DNA from: Flavobacteriales bacterium
Lineage (GTDB): Bacteria; Bacteroidota; Bacteroidia; Flavobacteriales_D; Sanyastnellaceae
NCBI GenBank assembly: GCA_002862785.1
Contig: PKDZ01000053.1
Span: 1-59,870, forward strand
Direction of reading: 5' to 3'
DNA: 59,870 bases
Shown here: one piece after another, positions 7,375-17,436 of the stretch
Position numbering within the stretch: position 1 is the first letter of the stretch
How the letters are laid out: each line of letters begins with the position of its first letter
Notes under the pieces: generated by a model
The model's input: only the letters and a program-made list of their open reading frames with translations
Databases searched by the model: none
What the model was told of the DNA's origin: nothing
Made by a program: the position numbers and the translations under genes

Positions 7375-8297
7375 TGTCCACCACGTATCACGTTCCCGTG
7401 CTGTTTGACGCCTCCCTCGACGGATTGGCCCTGCAGCCCGGCGGAACGTACGTGGACTGCACTTTTGGAGGTGGCGGACACAGCCGCGGCATCCTCGAAC
7501 GCCTCGGGCCGGAGGGGCGCCTGTTCGGATTCGATTGCGATCCCGACGCGGCGGACAACGTGCCCGACGATTCGCGGTTCCACCTCATCCCCGAGAACTT
7601 CCGGTTCGCCTCCAACTTCCTTCGCCTCCAGGGCGTGCAACAGGTGGACGGCATCCTCGCCGACCTGGGCGTCAGCTCGCACCAGTTCGACGCCGAAAAC
7701 CGCGGCTTCAGCACCCGGGGCGATGGCGGCCTCGACATGCGGATGGACCCCCGCCTCGCTGAGGGGGCCGACGCCCTCCTGCGCCGCATGGAAGCCGAAG
7801 AGCTGGCGCGGCTGTTCCGCCAGTTCGGCGAGCTCCCCCAGCCCCACAAGGCCGCCCGGGCCATCCTGAACGCCCTCGCCGAAGAGGCGGATGACACCCT
7901 CTCTACAGGGTGGCTGCAACAGGTCTTGGGGCCCCTCGCCCCGCCCAACAAGCGCAACCAATACCTCGCTCAGGCCTTCCAAGCGCTGCGCATCGCCGTC
8001 AACGACGAACTCGGCGCCCTGGCGGACCTACTTCGCGCCAGCCTCCGTCTCCTCAAGCCTGGCGGGCGGCTCGTGGTCATTAGCTACCACAGCCTCGAGG
8101 ACCGCATGGTCAAACGCTTCATGCGCGCCGGCAACCTCGAAGGCGACATCCAAAAAGACTTCAAGGGCCGGGCCCTTGTCCCATTCGACAAGGTGACCGG
8201 CAAGGCCCTCGTGGCCGGTCCGGAAGAAATGGTCCAGAATCCCCGGTCCCGAAGCGCTCGACTGCGCGTCGCAGCCCGCAACACCCTCGCCGCATGA
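7374..8297 (+). CDS. rsmH: 16S rRNA (cytosine(1402)-N(4))-methyltransferase RsmH
   Basis: 307 residues from the ATG at 7374, which overlaps the mraZ stop. SAM-binding motif YVDCTFGGGGHSRGILERL, followed by the family signatures GILADLGVSSHQFD, FSTRGDGGLDMRMD, AFQALRIAVNDEL and VVISYHSLEDRMVKRF. It methylates N4 of C1402 in 16S rRNA in the cytoplasm. The position between mraZ and ftsL is the standard dcw order. The frame is open upstream to 7245, but that part lies over mraZ and is not family-like. Confidence 0.95.
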   Translation: MSTTYHVPVLFDASLDGLALQPGGTYVDCTFGGGGHSRGILERLGPEGRLFGFDCDPDAADNVPDDSRFHLIPENFRFASNFLRLQGVQQVDGILADLGVSSHQFDAENRGFSTRGDGGLDMRMDPRLAEGADALLRRMEAEELARLFRQFGELPQPHKAARAILNALAEEADDTLSTGWLQQVLGPLAPPNKRNQYLAQAFQALRIAVNDELGALADLLRASLRLLKPGGRLVVISYHSLEDRMVKRFMRAGNLEGDIQKDFKGRALVPFDKVTGKALVAGPEEMVQNPRSRSARLRVAARNTLAA

Positions 8298-8836
8298 TGG
8301 GCCGCCGCAAATCCAATGGCCGCAAGAAGGCCAACCGCAAGCTGACCCCCGAGGAACAGCTGGCGCGGAGCGTGGCCACCCCCTCCCCCGGAAAGAAGAA
8401 GCGCAAGGGCAAAGCACACTCTCACGCCAAGCCACTTGACCCCGCCACCGGATCGAATCGGAAGCCGCACACCGAGCGCAAGCCCGGCCGCCTCCGCGAG
8501 GGCTTCCGCCGCGTGTTCGCCCCGGTCCGGCACTCCTTGACAGGAGAATGGCTGGGCGGTCCCGAGGTCATTCGCCACCTCCCCTTCGCCGCCTTCCTCG
8601 GCGTCCTCTTCATCGGCTACATCTACCTCGAATACCGGTACGAATACGATGAGCGGGCCATCAAGGAAGGGCGAAAGGAGGTCCGCAACCTCCGTCACCA
8701 CGAGCAAGCCCTGCGCGGCCGGTTCGAATCCCAACTGCAGCGCAGCCGCCTCGACGAGGCCATGGCCGACGTGGACCTCACCGCCCCCGATTCCCCGCCC
8801 GTCCTCCTGCCGGACGCCAACCCCACCAGCCCGTGA
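8294..8836 (+). CDS. FtsL-like cell division protein
   Basis: 180 residues. A basic, low-complexity cytoplasmic part of about 95 residues (many Lys/Arg/Pro) is followed by one membrane segment (about 97-112, FAAFLGVLFIGYIYLE). Then comes a helical, coiled-coil-like periplasmic part (RAIKEGRKEVRNLRHHEQALRGRFESQLQ). This is the layout of the Bacteroidota FtsL-like family, and the gene sits in the ftsL slot between rsmH and ftsI. It probably joins FtsQ to recruit FtsW/FtsI. Its start overlaps rsmH (ATGA) and its stop overlaps the ftsI GTG start. Sequence similarity to enterobacterial FtsL is negligible, so the call rests on topology and position. Confidence 0.8.
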   Translation: MMGRRKSNGRKKANRKLTPEEQLARSVATPSPGKKKRKGKAHSHAKPLDPATGSNRKPHTERKPGRLREGFRRVFAPVRHSLTGEWLGGPEVIRHLPFAAFLGVLFIGYIYLEYRYEYDERAIKEGRKEVRNLRHHEQALRGRFESQLQRSRLDEAMADVDLTAPDSPPVLLPDANPTSP

Positions 8837-10974
8837 AGCGCACCGAGCACATCGCCTCCCGGGCCTGGTTCATCTTCGCCCTCTTCGCCCTCTTCGGTGT
8901 CGGCATCGTCGCGCGCATCCTGATGGTGCAGCTCGACCCGCAGTATGAGGCCGGCAAGGCCATGCTGCCCCAGCTGCGCACCATCGAGCCGGAACGGGGC
9001 CGCATCCTCTCCGCAGAAGGCCATCTTCTGGCCGCCAGCGTACCCCGGTTCGACCTGCATTGGGACCCCACGGTCATCGACACCGAGCAAGAGAAAACTG
9101 ACTTCCTCGCGGCACTCCCCGCACTGGCCGAAGCCTGCCGTCGAGAGTTCGGAAAGCGCAACACAGCAGGTTGGCGCGACTTCCTCCTCGACGCCCACCG
9201 GACCGGGACCAGCCGCTACGTGGCCATTGCCCGGAACATTGAATGGGACCGCCGCCAGACCGTGGAGTCCTTTCCCTGGATCGACGGACGGAGCCAGAAC
9301 CGGTCCGGCTTCATGTTCACCGAGAAGCCTCGTCGGGACAAGCCCTTCAGTCCGCTCGCCAACCGCACCATCGGCCTGCACCGTCCCGAAGGCAACAGCG
9401 TGGGCATCGAAGCCGCCTACGACTCCGCCCTCTCCGGACAGGCCGGCGAACGCTGGATGCGCCGAATCCACGGCAATTACTGGATCCCCGCCACCGACGA
9501 TTTCCTGCGCTCTCCCGAGCCCGGACTCGACGTCAGGACCACCCTCGACCTGCGGACGCAAGATGTCGCCTCCGACGCTCTGCGCGCCCAACTCGGCAAG
9601 CACGAGGCCGAATGGGGATGCGCTGTGGTCATGGAGGTCGCGACCGGCAACGTGGTGGCCATCGCCAACCTCGTCCGAGACCCCGAGAGCGGTCAATGCT
9701 CGGAGTCCTATAACCACGCGCTGGGCTCGGCCGTGGAACCCGGATCCACCTTCAAGCTGGCGAGCCTCATGGCCATGCTCGAAACCGGACGGATCGCCCC
9801 GAACGATACCCTGGACACTGGAGATGGCGCCTACCAACCGGCTCGAGGGTGCTCGCGCATGACCGACACCAGCCATCCCCAAGGTGGCTATGGTCCCCTC
9901 CGGCTCAAAGAGGTCTTCGAGCGGAGCTCCAATGTCGGCACGGCCCTGGCCGTCCAACAGGTCTTCGGAGACGACCCACAGGCCTGGCTTGACGCCCTGT
10001 CCGAGATCGCAATCGGTCGGAAACTCGGCGTGGAACTCGCCGGCGAAGGCACACCGACCGTGCACAAGAGTACCGGGGAACGCACCTGGAGCTCCTGCTC
10101 CTTGACCTCGATGTCCATAGGCTATGAGGTGGCGATGACCCCACTGCAGACGGCCGCCTTCTACAACGCCATTGCCGCCGATGGCCGGCTCATCCGCCCC
10201 CGTTTTGCCGACGCCCTGCTCGACGGATCGACCGTAGTGGAGGAACTGCCCACCGTGGTCCTGGAGGAGCGGATCGCCAGCCGGACCACCCTCTCCGCCT
10301 TGCAGGACATGATGGAATCGGTCTGTGCCCCCGGTGGGCACGGCACGGCCGAAGACGTGTTTCGCAACCGCCCCTACCGAGTGGCGGGCAAGACGGGCAC
10401 GGCCCGGGCCAGCCGACCGGGAGGCGGCTATGACGGACACCGGGGGTCCTTCGTCGGATACTTCCCCGCCGAGCGTCCCGCCTTCACGATCGCCGTGGTG
10501 GTCCAGCGTCCCACCCAAGCCGGCTACTACGGCGGTGTCGTCGCCGCGCCCGTCTTCCGGGCCGTCGCCGATCACCTCTACGGCACCCGACCGGAACTCG
10601 CCGGAGACAACGGCGGCGCCCTCGCCGGAGCGCCCCGCCTTCCCGTTTCCATGAACGGGCACCTCGCCACCCTGCGGTCCCTCTACGATGAACTTGACAT
10701 GTCCTTCCTGGTGGACACCGCCGGACAGGGTACGACCCCGCCGACCCACGTCGCCGCCCAGACAGGTGAGCGTCATGTGACCCTCACCACCCGACGCGTC
10801 CCCGAGGACGCCGTCCCGGATGTCCGCGGCATGTCCCTCCGCGACGCCCTCCAATTGCTCGAGCGTCAAGGCTTGCGCGTGGACATCCAAGGGCGGGGCA
10901 CAGTCCGACGCCAGAGCCTCGCGCCCGGGACCGAGCCCCGCAACGGCCAAACCATCCTCCTCGAACTGTCATGA
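8833..10974 (+). CDS. ftsI: Peptidoglycan transpeptidase FtsI (class B PBP3) with C-terminal PASTA domain
   Basis: 713 residues, GTG start overlapping ftsL by four bases. One N-terminal membrane anchor (WFIFALFALFGVGIVARIL), then the pedestal domain with IEPERGRILSAEGHLLAAS. The transpeptidase domain follows with S305-T-F-K308, S365-S-N367 and K520-T-G522, all catalytic residues intact. The last 60 residues (VPDVRGMSLRDALQLLERQGL onward) form one PASTA domain, a muropeptide or lipid II contact seen in Bacteroidota FtsI but not in E. coli. It crosslinks septal peptidoglycan with FtsW. A conserved Asp/Gly-rich linker separates the two domains. Confidence 0.94.
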   Translation: MKRTEHIASRAWFIFALFALFGVGIVARILMVQLDPQYEAGKAMLPQLRTIEPERGRILSAEGHLLAASVPRFDLHWDPTVIDTEQEKTDFLAALPALAEACRREFGKRNTAGWRDFLLDAHRTGTSRYVAIARNIEWDRRQTVESFPWIDGRSQNRSGFMFTEKPRRDKPFSPLANRTIGLHRPEGNSVGIEAAYDSALSGQAGERWMRRIHGNYWIPATDDFLRSPEPGLDVRTTLDLRTQDVASDALRAQLGKHEAEWGCAVVMEVATGNVVAIANLVRDPESGQCSESYNHALGSAVEPGSTFKLASLMAMLETGRIAPNDTLDTGDGAYQPARGCSRMTDTSHPQGGYGPLRLKEVFERSSNVGTALAVQQVFGDDPQAWLDALSEIAIGRKLGVELAGEGTPTVHKSTGERTWSSCSLTSMSIGYEVAMTPLQTAAFYNAIAADGRLIRPRFADALLDGSTVVEELPTVVLEERIASRTTLSALQDMMESVCAPGGHGTAEDVFRNRPYRVAGKTGTARASRPGGGYDGHRGSFVGYFPAERPAFTIAVVVQRPTQAGYYGGVVAAPVFRAVADHLYGTRPELAGDNGGALAGAPRLPVSMNGHLATLRSLYDELDMSFLVDTAGQGTTPPTHVAAQTGERHVTLTTRRVPEDAVPDVRGMSLRDALQLLERQGLRVDIQGRGTVRRQSLAPGTEPRNGQTILLELS

Positions 10975-12467
10975 AGCTGCTCAAGGACATCCTCTATGGA
11001 GCGCGGATCACCGAGGTCGCCGGATCCACCCACATCGCGGTCGAATCCGTGGTGGCGGACAGCCGACAGGTCAGGCCGTTCGGCTGCTTCGTGGCCATTG
11101 CCGGTACCGCCGTGGACGGCCATGAGCACATCCCCGGCGCCGTCCGCGCTGGTGCGGCTGCCATCGTGTGCGAAAGCATGCCCGCAGAGCACGACCGGAG
11201 CGACCAGGTCGTCTACATCCAGGTGGAAAACAGCCGGGCTGCCCTCGGCCACCTCGCCGCCAACTTCCACGACAACCCGACCGAGCGCCTCAAGGTCATC
11301 GCCATCACCGGCACCAACGGCAAGACCACGGTGGCCACCCTCCTCCACCGGCTCGCCCGCATGTTCGACCGCAAGGCCGGACTGGTCAGCACCGTGGAAA
11401 ACCGCATCGTGGATCGCGTGGTCCCCGCGACCCACACCACACCCGACCCGGTGGGCCTGCAGAAGCTCTTCGCCGACATGCTCGATGCCGGGTGCACGCA
11501 CTGCTTCATGGAAGCGAGCTCGCACGCCCTGGACCAACACCGCCTCGCCGGGTCCCAACTGACCGGCGGAGTCTTCACCAACATCACCCACGACCACCTG
11601 GATTACCACGGGGATTTCAATGCCTACATCGGGGCCAAGAAGTCCCTATTCGACAAGCTCCCGGCGACCGCCTTCGCCCTGACCAATGCCGATGCACGGC
11701 ACGGCGACACGATGGTGCAGGGCACCCGAGCCCGCGTCGTCACCTATGGCACCCATCAGGTGGCCGACCACAAGGCCCGCCTCGTGGAGAACGGCCTGGG
11801 CGGACTGCAACTCCACCTCGAAGGACAAGACCTCTACACCCGGCTGATCGGCGAATTCAATGCCTCCAACCTGACCGCGGTCTATGCCGTGGCCCGCGAG
11901 CTCGGATGGAACGCGATAGACACCCTGACCCACCTGTCCATGCTCGAAGCCCCCGCCGGGCGGATGCAGCAGGTCCGGGCCGGGGCAGGTGACGTCCACG
12001 CCATCGTGGATTACGCCCACACCCCCGACGCCCTAGAAAAGGTCCTCGAGACCCTGCGAACCGTCCGCTCCGCCGGTCCCGGAACCGGTGCCCAAGGAGA
12101 AGCACGCATCCTCTGTGTCGTGGGATGCGGAGGCGACCGTGACCGGACCAAGCGACCGGTCATGGCCCGCACCGCCGCCGATCTCGCCGACCTCGTCATC
12201 CTCACCTCGGACAACCCGCGGAGCGAGGACCCCGCCGCCATCATCGCCGAAATGCGGGATGGGCTGGACCCTGTCCAGATGCGGAAGGTCACTGCCAACA
12301 CCGACCGGGCCGAAGCCATCCGCTCCGCCTGCATGCAAGCCCAACCGGGAGACGTCATCCTCGTCGCCGGGAAAGGGCACGAGAAATACCAGGACATCGC
12401 CGGAGAGCGCCTGCCCTTCGACGACGTCGCCGTGCTGTCCGAATCCCTGAACGCCCTCACCCGCTGA
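10971..12467 (+). CDS. murE: UDP-MurNAc-L-Ala-D-Glu:meso-diaminopimelate ligase MurE
   Basis: 498 residues, start overlapping ftsI by four bases (ATGA). Mur ligase ATP motif GTNGKTT at about residues 114-120, central TTPDPVGLQKLF and the HDHLDYHG motif, then the C-terminal domain with D414-N-P-R417. The DNPR motif is diagnostic for meso-diaminopimelate rather than lysine as the third residue of the stem peptide, so the organism should have DAP-type peptidoglycan. Cytoplasmic. All motifs are intact. Confidence 0.96.
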   Translation: MKLLKDILYGARITEVAGSTHIAVESVVADSRQVRPFGCFVAIAGTAVDGHEHIPGAVRAGAAAIVCESMPAEHDRSDQVVYIQVENSRAALGHLAANFHDNPTERLKVIAITGTNGKTTVATLLHRLARMFDRKAGLVSTVENRIVDRVVPATHTTPDPVGLQKLFADMLDAGCTHCFMEASSHALDQHRLAGSQLTGGVFTNITHDHLDYHGDFNAYIGAKKSLFDKLPATAFALTNADARHGDTMVQGTRARVVTYGTHQVADHKARLVENGLGGLQLHLEGQDLYTRLIGEFNASNLTAVYAVARELGWNAIDTLTHLSMLEAPAGRMQQVRAGAGDVHAIVDYAHTPDALEKVLETLRTVRSAGPGTGAQGEARILCVVGCGGDRDRTKRPVMARTAADLADLVILTSDNPRSEDPAAIIAEMRDGLDPVQMRKVTANTDRAEAIRSACMQAQPGDVILVAGKGHEKYQDIAGERLPFDDVAVLSESLNALTR

Positions 12468-12470
12468 TCG

Positions 12471-13709
12471 ATGCTGTACCACCTCTTCGACCATCTCCAG
12501 CAGATTGCGGACGTCCCAGGAGTCGGCCTGTTCCAATACATCAGTTTCCGGGCCGCCGCCGCCGCAATGCTGTCCCTGCTCGTCTCCATCCTGGCGGGAC
12601 GGCGCATCATCGAATGGCTCCAGCTCAAGCAGGTAGGCGAAATCGTCCGCGACCTCGGACTCGAAGGCCAAATGCAGAAGCAGGGCACCCCGACCATGGG
12701 CGGCATCATCATCCTGAGTGCCATCCTCATTCCGACCCTGCTCCTGGCCGACCTCACCAACGTCTACATCCAGTGCATGCTCCTCGTGACCGTGCTGCTC
12801 GGCGGCATCGGCTTCATCGACGACTACATCAAGGTCTTCATGAAAAACAAGGAGGGCCTGGCGGGGAAATTCAAGGTCGTCGGCCAAGTGGCCGCCAGCC
12901 TCCTCGTGGCCGCCATGCTCTTCTGGAACCCCCAGGTGCGGGTCAAGGAGCTCGTCCCGGCCGACAGCACGGAAGCCATCGCCCAACATGCGGAGGACCT
13001 CGATGGCGACGGGTGGGTCCGCGTCGAACGCCGCTCCCAGAAGACCACCATCCCCTTCGTCAAAGACAACGAATTTGACTACGCCTGGCTGACCAACTGG
13101 GCCGGCGACCTGCCCTGGCTGCGCTTCGCTGTCTTTGCCCTGGTCGTGACCTTCATCGTCACCGCCGTCTCCAACGGAGCCAATCTGACCGATGGCATCG
13201 ACGGACTGGCCACGGGAACGAGCGCCATCGTCGGACTCACGCTCGCCATCCTCGCCTACGTCTCGGGCAACGCCGTTTTCAGCGACTACCTCAACGTCCT
13301 CTTCATTCCCGACTCAGGCGAGCTCGTGGTATTCATCTCCGCCTTTGTGGGCGCTTGTGTCGGTTTCCTATGGTACAACGCCTTTCCCGCCCAGGTCTTC
13401 ATGGGCGACACGGGCAGCCTCGCCCTGGGTGGCATCATCGCCACGTTTGCCATCGCCATCCGCAAGGAGCTGCTGATCCCTGTCCTCTGCGGGATTTTCC
13501 TCATCGAGAACCTGAGCGTCGTGCTGCAGGTGGCGTGGTTCCGCCACACCAAGAAGAAGTACGGCGAGGGCCGCCGGATTTTCCGGATGTCGCCCCTGCA
13601 CCACCACTACCAGAAGGGCGGCATGCCCGAGAGCAAGATCACCGCGCGCTTCTGGATTGTCGGCATCCTGTTGGCCGTCGTCACCATCGTCACCCTCAAG
13701 GTCCGCTGA
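12471..13709 (+). CDS. mraY: Phospho-MurNAc-pentapeptide transferase MraY
   Basis: 412 residues, integral membrane protein with about ten helices. It makes lipid I from UDP-MurNAc-pentapeptide and undecaprenyl phosphate. Motifs: [18 protein letters not shown] (catalytic Asp pair), [26 protein letters not shown] and [13 protein letters not shown]. It is about 50 residues longer than E. coli MraY because of an extra loop before the LTDGIDG helix. That loop carries an EF-hand-like DLDGDG. Three bases separate it from murE, and its stop overlaps the murD ATG by one base. Confidence 0.96.
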   Translation: MLYHLFDHLQQIADVPGVGLFQYISFRAAAAAMLSLLVSILAGRRIIEWLQLKQVGEIVRDLGLEGQMQKQGTPTMGGIIILSAILIPTLLLADLTNVYIQCMLLVTVLLGGIGFIDDYIKVFMKNKEGLAGKFKVVGQVAASLLVAAMLFWNPQVRVKELVPADSTEAIAQHAEDLDGDGWVRVERRSQKTTIPFVKDNEFDYAWLTNWAGDLPWLRFAVFALVVTFIVTAVSNGANLTDGIDGLATGTSAIVGLTLAILAYVSGNAVFSDYLNVLFIPDSGELVVFISAFVGACVGFLWYNAFPAQVFMGDTGSLALGGIIATFAIAIRKELLIPVLCGIFLIENLSVVLQVAWFRHTKKKYGEGRRIFRMSPLHHHYQKGGMPESKITARFWIVGILLAVVTIVTLKVR

Positions 13710-15070
13710 TGTACGACCGCGTCACCATACTCGGAGCCGGCGAGAGCGGTGAGGGGGCCGCCAAGCTGTGCCTCGGACTCGGCGCGTCCTGCCGGGTAAC
13801 GGATGCAGGTGCGATCCAGGCCGAACGCAAGCAGCGGCTCATGGGGCTCGGCGTGGACGTGGAGGAAGGCGGACACGACCGAGACGCCCTGACGGCCTGC
13901 GATCTGCTGGTCAAATCGCCCGGCGTCCCCCCCACGGCACCGCCCGTCCAATGGGCCCGCGAAGCCGGCATCGAGGTCATCGGCGAACTCGAATTCGCCG
14001 CCCGCCACACGAGCGGTCGCATCGCCGCTGTGACCGGAACCAACGGAAAGACCACCACCACCGGGTTGCTACACCACCTGCTGGTGACCGGTGGACTCGA
14101 TGCCGGATGCGCCGGCAACATCGGCGACAGCTTCGCCGGCGCCGTGGCCGATGCCCGCCAGCGGCCCGAAGGAGACCGCGACATCTGGGTCGTGGAGGCC
14201 TCCAGCTTCCAGCTCGAGGACACCGTCGATTTCCGCCCGGACGTCGCCCTTCTCCTCAACCTCACCCCCGACCACCTCGACCGCCACGGCGACGTCGACG
14301 GGTACGGGGATGCCAAATGGAACATCACGTCGCGCCAAACGGCCGACGACCACCTCATCGTCAACGCCGACGACCCCGGATTGCGCGCGCTGCGCAGCCG
14401 ACGGAAGACGGCGGCGACGGTCCACGAAATCACCGCGGACACCCCCGCTGCCGGCCGAACGGCCGCCGCAGCCCATTCCCTCGATACACAACGATTCACA
14501 TTCCCCAACCCCACCCTCACCATGAGCATCCAGGAACTCGCCCTCCAGGGCAAGCACAACCTCTACAACTCGATGGCCGCCGGCGTCGCCGCCCGCCTCT
14601 TTGACCTGAATGACGCCGAACTCCGCGAAGGCCTGCAGCACTTCCGCAACCTCGAGCACCGCCTCGAACGCGTGGCCGACGTCAACGGGATCCGCTTCAT
14701 CAACGACAGCAAGGCCACCAACGTCAACGCTGCGTGGTACGCCCTCGACAGCATGACCCGCCCGACGGTCTGGATCGCCGGCGGCGTCGACAAGGGCAAC
14801 GACTACACTGAGCTCATCCCCCTCGTCGGAGAAAAGGTCCACACCCTCATTTGCCTGGGCAAGGACAACGCCAAACTGAAGAAGACCTTCGGCACCGCCG
14901 TCTCCCGCATCCTCGAGGTGGAAAGCGCCGAGGAAGCCGCCATCCTCGGGTACAACGTGGCCCAACCAGGCGACGCCGTGCTCCTGTCCCCGGCCTGTGC
15001 CAGCTTCGATCTGTTTTCATCCTACGAGGAGCGGGGCCTCCGCTTCAAAGGCGGCGTCCGCTCCCTTTGA
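13709..15070 (+). CDS. murD: UDP-MurNAc-L-alanine:D-glutamate ligase MurD
   Basis: 453 residues from the ATG at 13709 (TGATG overlap with mraY). Rossmann N terminus VTILGAGESGEGAAKL binds the UDP moiety; ATP motif G110-T-N-G-K-T115; NLTPDHLDRHG and the later FINDSKATNVNA and LLSPACASFDLFSSYEERG motifs complete the Mur ligase pattern. It adds D-Glu to UDP-MurNAc-L-Ala. The open frame continues upstream over mraY but is not family-like. One base separates its stop from ftsW. Confidence 0.95.
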   Translation: MYDRVTILGAGESGEGAAKLCLGLGASCRVTDAGAIQAERKQRLMGLGVDVEEGGHDRDALTACDLLVKSPGVPPTAPPVQWAREAGIEVIGELEFAARHTSGRIAAVTGTNGKTTTTGLLHHLLVTGGLDAGCAGNIGDSFAGAVADARQRPEGDRDIWVVEASSFQLEDTVDFRPDVALLLNLTPDHLDRHGDVDGYGDAKWNITSRQTADDHLIVNADDPGLRALRSRRKTAATVHEITADTPAAGRTAAAAHSLDTQRFTFPNPTLTMSIQELALQGKHNLYNSMAAGVAARLFDLNDAELREGLQHFRNLEHRLERVADVNGIRFINDSKATNVNAAWYALDSMTRPTVWIAGGVDKGNDYTELIPLVGEKVHTLICLGKDNAKLKKTFGTAVSRILEVESAEEAAILGYNVAQPGDAVLLSPACASFDLFSSYEERGLRFKGGVRSL

Positions 15071-15071
15071 G

Positions 15072-16292
15072 ATGACGGGCCGGTTCGCCGATTTCCTGTC
15101 CGAACACCTGCGAGGGGACCGCGTCATCTGGGTCGTGGTCTTCCTCCTGGTGCTCACCTCCATCGTCAGCGTGTACTCTGCCAGTGCCACCCTCGCGTGG
15201 CGTGCCGGTGGTGATTCCCTGGGCGTCCTCTTCAAGCATTCGGCCTTCCTCGGGGTGGGGATGGTCGGCATGTGGGTCGTCCACCGGATGAAATTCGCAT
15301 GGTTCTCCCGCCTGAGCCAATTGGGCATCCACATCTCGCTGGGGCTCTTGCTCATGGCCCTGCTCGTGGGATCGGAGATCAACGACGCGCGGCGCTGGGT
15401 GGACATCGCCGGTTTCCGATTCCAGCCTTCGGACATCGCCAAGGTTGCGCTCGTGGCCTATGTGGCCCGTATGCTCGACCGCAACCGCCTCATCCTGCAT
15501 GACTTCCGCAAAGGCGTCCAACCGATTCTGCTCTACATCGTCGCCACCTGCGCCCTCATCCTTCCGGCCGACTTTTCGACAGCCGCGCTGCTGGCCGCCG
15601 TCTGCTTCCTGTTGATGGCCGTCGCCGGCGTGTCCACGCGCAACCTCGGCATCACCGCCGGGCTCGGCGCGGGCAGCATCCTCGCCGTGGCCGGACTCGG
15701 CGCCATCGCTCCGGGCCTGTTTCCCCGCTTCAACACCTGGGTCGCGCGAGCAACCGGCTTCTTCGGTGGAGAAGGCGGTTCCGACACGACGCAGATTGAC
15801 TTCGCCCTGCAGGCCATCCACCAAGGCGGGCTCCTGCCGCAGGGCCCCGCTTCCGGGGTCAGCCGCAACGCCATGCCCGTGGCCTACGCCGACATGATCT
15901 ACGCCTTCATCATCGAGGAATGGGGCCTGATCCTGGGCGGCTTCGGCCTCGTTCTCCTCTACCTCATCCTGTTTTCCCGGGCCATCCGCATCGGCACCCG
16001 GTGCCCCCGTCCCTTCGGAAGTCTCCTCGCCATCGGGCTGGGCCTCATGCTCACCTTCCAAGCCATGGTCAACATGGGCGTCGCCGTCCAGCTGCTGCCC
16101 ATGACCGGCCAGCCCCTGCCTCTCGTTTCCATGGGCGGAACCTCCATCGTGGTCACCTGCATCGCCCTCGGCATGATCCTGTCCGTGAGCCGTTCCCTGA
16201 CCGACCCGGAGGCCGCCGAACCCATCGAGAATCCCGGTCCCCGCCACGCGCGCACCCTCGACCCCCAACCGGCCCACCGCGCCCATGCCTGA
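15072..16292 (+). CDS. ftsW: Septal peptidoglycan polymerase FtsW (SEDS family)
   Basis: 406 residues from the ATG at 15072, one base after murD. About ten membrane helices, beginning VIWVVVFLLVLTSIVSVYSAS. The SEDS signatures are present: INDARRWVDIAGFRFQPSDIAKVALV, ATGFFGGEGGSDTTQIDFALQAIHQGGL and QLLPMTGQPLPLVSMGGTS. FtsW polymerises lipid II at the septum together with FtsI, encoded four genes upstream. The end overlaps murG by eight bases. Confidence 0.94.
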   Translation: MTGRFADFLSEHLRGDRVIWVVVFLLVLTSIVSVYSASATLAWRAGGDSLGVLFKHSAFLGVGMVGMWVVHRMKFAWFSRLSQLGIHISLGLLLMALLVGSEINDARRWVDIAGFRFQPSDIAKVALVAYVARMLDRNRLILHDFRKGVQPILLYIVATCALILPADFSTAALLAAVCFLLMAVAGVSTRNLGITAGLGAGSILAVAGLGAIAPGLFPRFNTWVARATGFFGGEGGSDTTQIDFALQAIHQGGLLPQGPASGVSRNAMPVAYADMIYAFIIEEWGLILGGFGLVLLYLILFSRAIRIGTRCPRPFGSLLAIGLGLMLTFQAMVNMGVAVQLLPMTGQPLPLVSMGGTSIVVTCIALGMILSVSRSLTDPEAAEPIENPGPRHARTLDPQPAHRAHA

Positions 16293-17436
16293 CCGCCCCC
16301 TCCGCGTCCTCATCTCCGGCGGCGGAACCGGCGGGCACATCCACCCGGCCCTGGCCATCGCCGAAGCCTTGCAGGCTCGGAAACCTGACACGGTCATCGA
16401 ATTCGTCGGCGCCCGGGGCCGCATGGAAATGGACCGCGTGCCGGCCGCCGGCCACACCATCACCGGTCTGCCCATCACCGGCTTTGACCGGCGACTGTCC
16501 ACACGCAACCTGCTCTTTCCCTTCCGGTTGCTCCGCTCCCTCTGGATGAGCCGCCGCATCGTCCGCCGGTTCCGACCGGACGTGGCCATCGGCGTGGGCG
16601 GTTTCGCAAGCGGTCCGCTCCTCTGGGCGGCGGCCAAGGCCGGCATTCCCACGGTCATCCAAGAGCAGAATGGGTTTCCGGGCATCACCAACCGACTGCT
16701 CGCCCGACACGTGGACCGGGTCTGCGCGGGGTTTCCCGGCCTCGAACGGTGGTTCCCTGCCGACAAAATCATCGAGACCGGCAACCCCCTGAGAAAGGGG
16801 CTCATCGACCGGCTCGGCCATGCCTCCGGAGTCGACCGGAGTGAGAGAGAAGCCCGCCGCCACTTCGGCCTGGCCGAAGGCCGTCCCGTCCTGCTCGTCC
16901 TTGGCGGCAGCCTCGGCGCAGCCAGCATGAACCGGGCCGTCCGGGCCCTCGCCGAATCTGGCCTCTTGGCCGAAAAGGGGCTACAGGTCTTGTGGCAATG
17001 CGGTGGGCGCTATGCCGACGAACACACGGCCTGGACCACAGCCCACGGGGACCCGGACCTCCACGTCACCGGCTTCATCGATCGCATGGACCTCGCCTAT
17101 GATGCGGCCTCCATCATCGCGAGCCGGGCGGGGGCCATGTCCATTGCCGAACTCGGCTTGGTCGGCAAGCCCACCCTTCTCGTCCCCTCGCCCCACGTCA
17201 CCGAGGACCACCAGACCAAAAACGCCCTGTCCGTGGTCGACCGAGGGGGAGCGGTCTTGATTCCGGACAACCGCATCGTGGACACCCTCGGTACCGAAGT
17301 CCGCTCCCTTCTCGACGATGCCGAGACCTGCACCGCCCTCTCGGACGCGCTGGCCAAGACGGCCCGTCCGGATGCGGCCGACCGCGTCGTGGACCAGGTC
17401 CTGTCCGCCCTCTCCACCCCATCACCGGCGGAATGA
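16285..17436 (+). CDS. murG: UDP-GlcNAc:lipid I N-acetylglucosaminyltransferase MurG
   Basis: 383 residues. N-terminal glycine-rich loop SGGGTGGHIHPALAIAEAL (residues 9-27), the membrane-contact and acceptor region VGGFASGPLLWAA, VIQEQNGFPGITNRLL, then the UDP-GlcNAc site LVLGGSLGA and SRAGAMSIAELGLVGKPTLLVPSP. A GT-B glycosyltransferase at the inner face of the membrane that turns lipid I into lipid II. It overlaps ftsW by 8 bases and murC by 4 bases, implying tight co-translation. Confidence 0.95.
   Translation: MPDRPLRVLISGGGTGGHIHPALAIAEALQARKPDTVIEFVGARGRMEMDRVPAAGHTITGLPITGFDRRLSTRNLLFPFRLLRSLWMSRRIVRRFRPDVAIGVGGFASGPLLWAAAKAGIPTVIQEQNGFPGITNRLLARHVDRVCAGFPGLERWFPADKIIETGNPLRKGLIDRLGHASGVDRSEREARRHFGLAEGRPVLLVLGGSLGAASMNRAVRALAESGLLAEKGLQVLWQCGGRYADEHTAWTTAHGDPDLHVTGFIDRMDLAYDAASIIASRAGAMSIAELGLVGKPTLLVPSPHVTEDHQTKNALSVVDRGGAVLIPDNRIVDTLGTEVRSLLDDAETCTALSDALAKTARPDAADRVVDQVLSALSTPSPAE

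Noticed and set aside
8695-10950. 751-residue open frame on the minus strand
   Set aside because: Antisense to ftsI, whose catalytic motifs are all present; an effect of high GC.
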